A DNA stretch of 58,501 nucleotides, from positions 1 to 58,501 of the forward strand of contig CAKTKM010000001.1 of NCBI GenBank assembly GCA_934569425.1. The letters run 5' to 3'. Below the pieces are notes generated by a model. It worked only from the letters and a program-made list of their open reading frames with translations, did not search any database and was not told the DNA's origin. The first letter of the stretch is position 1. Each line of letters opens with the position of its first letter. Below, in pieces: positions 58,217 to 58,501 of the stretch. Origin of the DNA: an uncultured Oscillospiraceae bacterium (lineage in GTDB: Bacteria > Bacillota > Clostridia > Oscillospirales > Oscillospiraceae). The position numbers were made by a program, and so were the translations under genes.

Positions 58217-58501
58217 TTACTCAGCCTCAGCCAGAGCCTTGGCCTCGGCAATGGCCTTCTCCTGCGCCGCAGCGGGGCAATCCTCATAGCGGACAAAGTT
58301 GAAGGTAAACGTACCGCGGGACTGGGTCATGGAGCGCAGATCGATGGCGTAGCTCATCATCTCGGCCATGGGCACCTCGGCCTCCAGCACCTGCTCGCCG
58401 TCGCCGGTGGGGTTCATGCCCATCACGCGGCCGCGGCGCTTGTTCAGATCGCCCATCACGTCGCCCAGATAGCTGTCGGGGATGGTGACCTTCAGCTCGC
58501 C
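58217..58501 (-). CDS. fusA: Elongation factor G, C-terminal fragment
   Basis: The last 94 codons of an EF-G-type GTPase lie at the window edge; the 5' part is outside. Domain V signature is visible: PDSYLGDVMGDLNKRRGRVM, then VLEAEVPMAEMMSYAIDLRS and SRGTFTFNFVRYEDCP. It may be the main EF-G or a clostridial EF-G paralogue; the fragment cannot distinguish them. Confidence 0.92.
   Translation of the reverse strand, partial: GELKVTIPDSYLGDVMGDLNKRRGRVMGMNPTGDGEQVLEAEVPMAEMMSYAIDLRSMTQSRGTFTFNFVRYEDCPAAAQEKAIAEAKALAEAE

Overview
The window looks like chromosome from an anaerobic, GC-rich Firmicute of the gut clostridia, most like Oscillospiraceae (Flavonifractor/Lawsonibacter-like). This is inferred from gene content: pyruvate:ferredoxin oxidoreductase, a Ptb/Buk pair, reverse rubrerythrin with a Fur-family regulator, YitT and YhaM family proteins, strong AGGAGG ribosome sites and sigma-A promoters. 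No rRNA, tRNA or CRISPR array was found.

Region 1 (1-6480) is an accessory edge. It holds a small ribbon-helix-helix regulator behind three operator-like palindromes, decayed remnants (cysteine desulfurase C-terminus, RhuM, polysaccharide deacetylase), a 383-aa protein resembling an McrB N-terminal region with a Tudor-like tail, a FAH-family enzyme, a flavin reductase and an AT-rich gene with a HEPN-type RX4H motif. Region 2 (6486-10334) is a decaying amino-acid ABC transporter plus M20 peptidase locus; only the permease is intact. Region 3 (10607-19728) carries housekeeping and redox genes: YitT, a conserved protein of unknown function, a Vat-like acetyltransferase, YhaM, two aldo/keto reductases, a LysR regulator, and a MerR-flavodoxin-cupin-flavodoxin group.

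Region 4 (19871-29297) has a broken PadR/DUF1700 cassette, a MarR-controlled heterodimeric ABC exporter, a two-component system and a glycosyltransferase. Region 5 (29645-33858) has a signal peptidase I with an unusual catalytic-lysine position behind two perfect palindromes, then two surface-protein genes that run into each other tail to tail, both lacking C-termini. Tex follows (34086-36245).

Region 6 (36311-55096) is the most interesting part: 18 genes on the minus strand forming a catabolic island. In transcription order they are an IclR regulator, TRAP binding protein, two ThuA-like proteins, TRAP membrane subunits, a PEP-hydrolase-family TIM barrel, two cupins, a TpiA paralogue, a Tm-1/UPF0261 protein, a PHP hydrolase, an aldo/keto reductase, a 2-oxoacid:ferredoxin oxidoreductase, Ptb-like and Buk-like enzymes, a divergent PanB and an Ldh-family dehydrogenase. 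The last five make a coherent route from a branched hydroxy acid (pantoate is the simplest fit) through retro-PanB cleavage and oxidative decarboxylation to an acyl phosphate and ATP. This is inference and needs testing; no biosynthetic pantothenate partner genes are present.

Region 7 (55251-58501) has a small membrane protein that is a paralogue of one at 16313 and shares its promoter, a divergent HTH/membrane-protein pair with a compound operator, reverse rubrerythrin, a Fur-family regulator and the 3' end of an EF-G gene. Several genes carry single-base frameshifts or in-frame TGA codons; some may be sequencing errors, and read support should be checked before calling biology.
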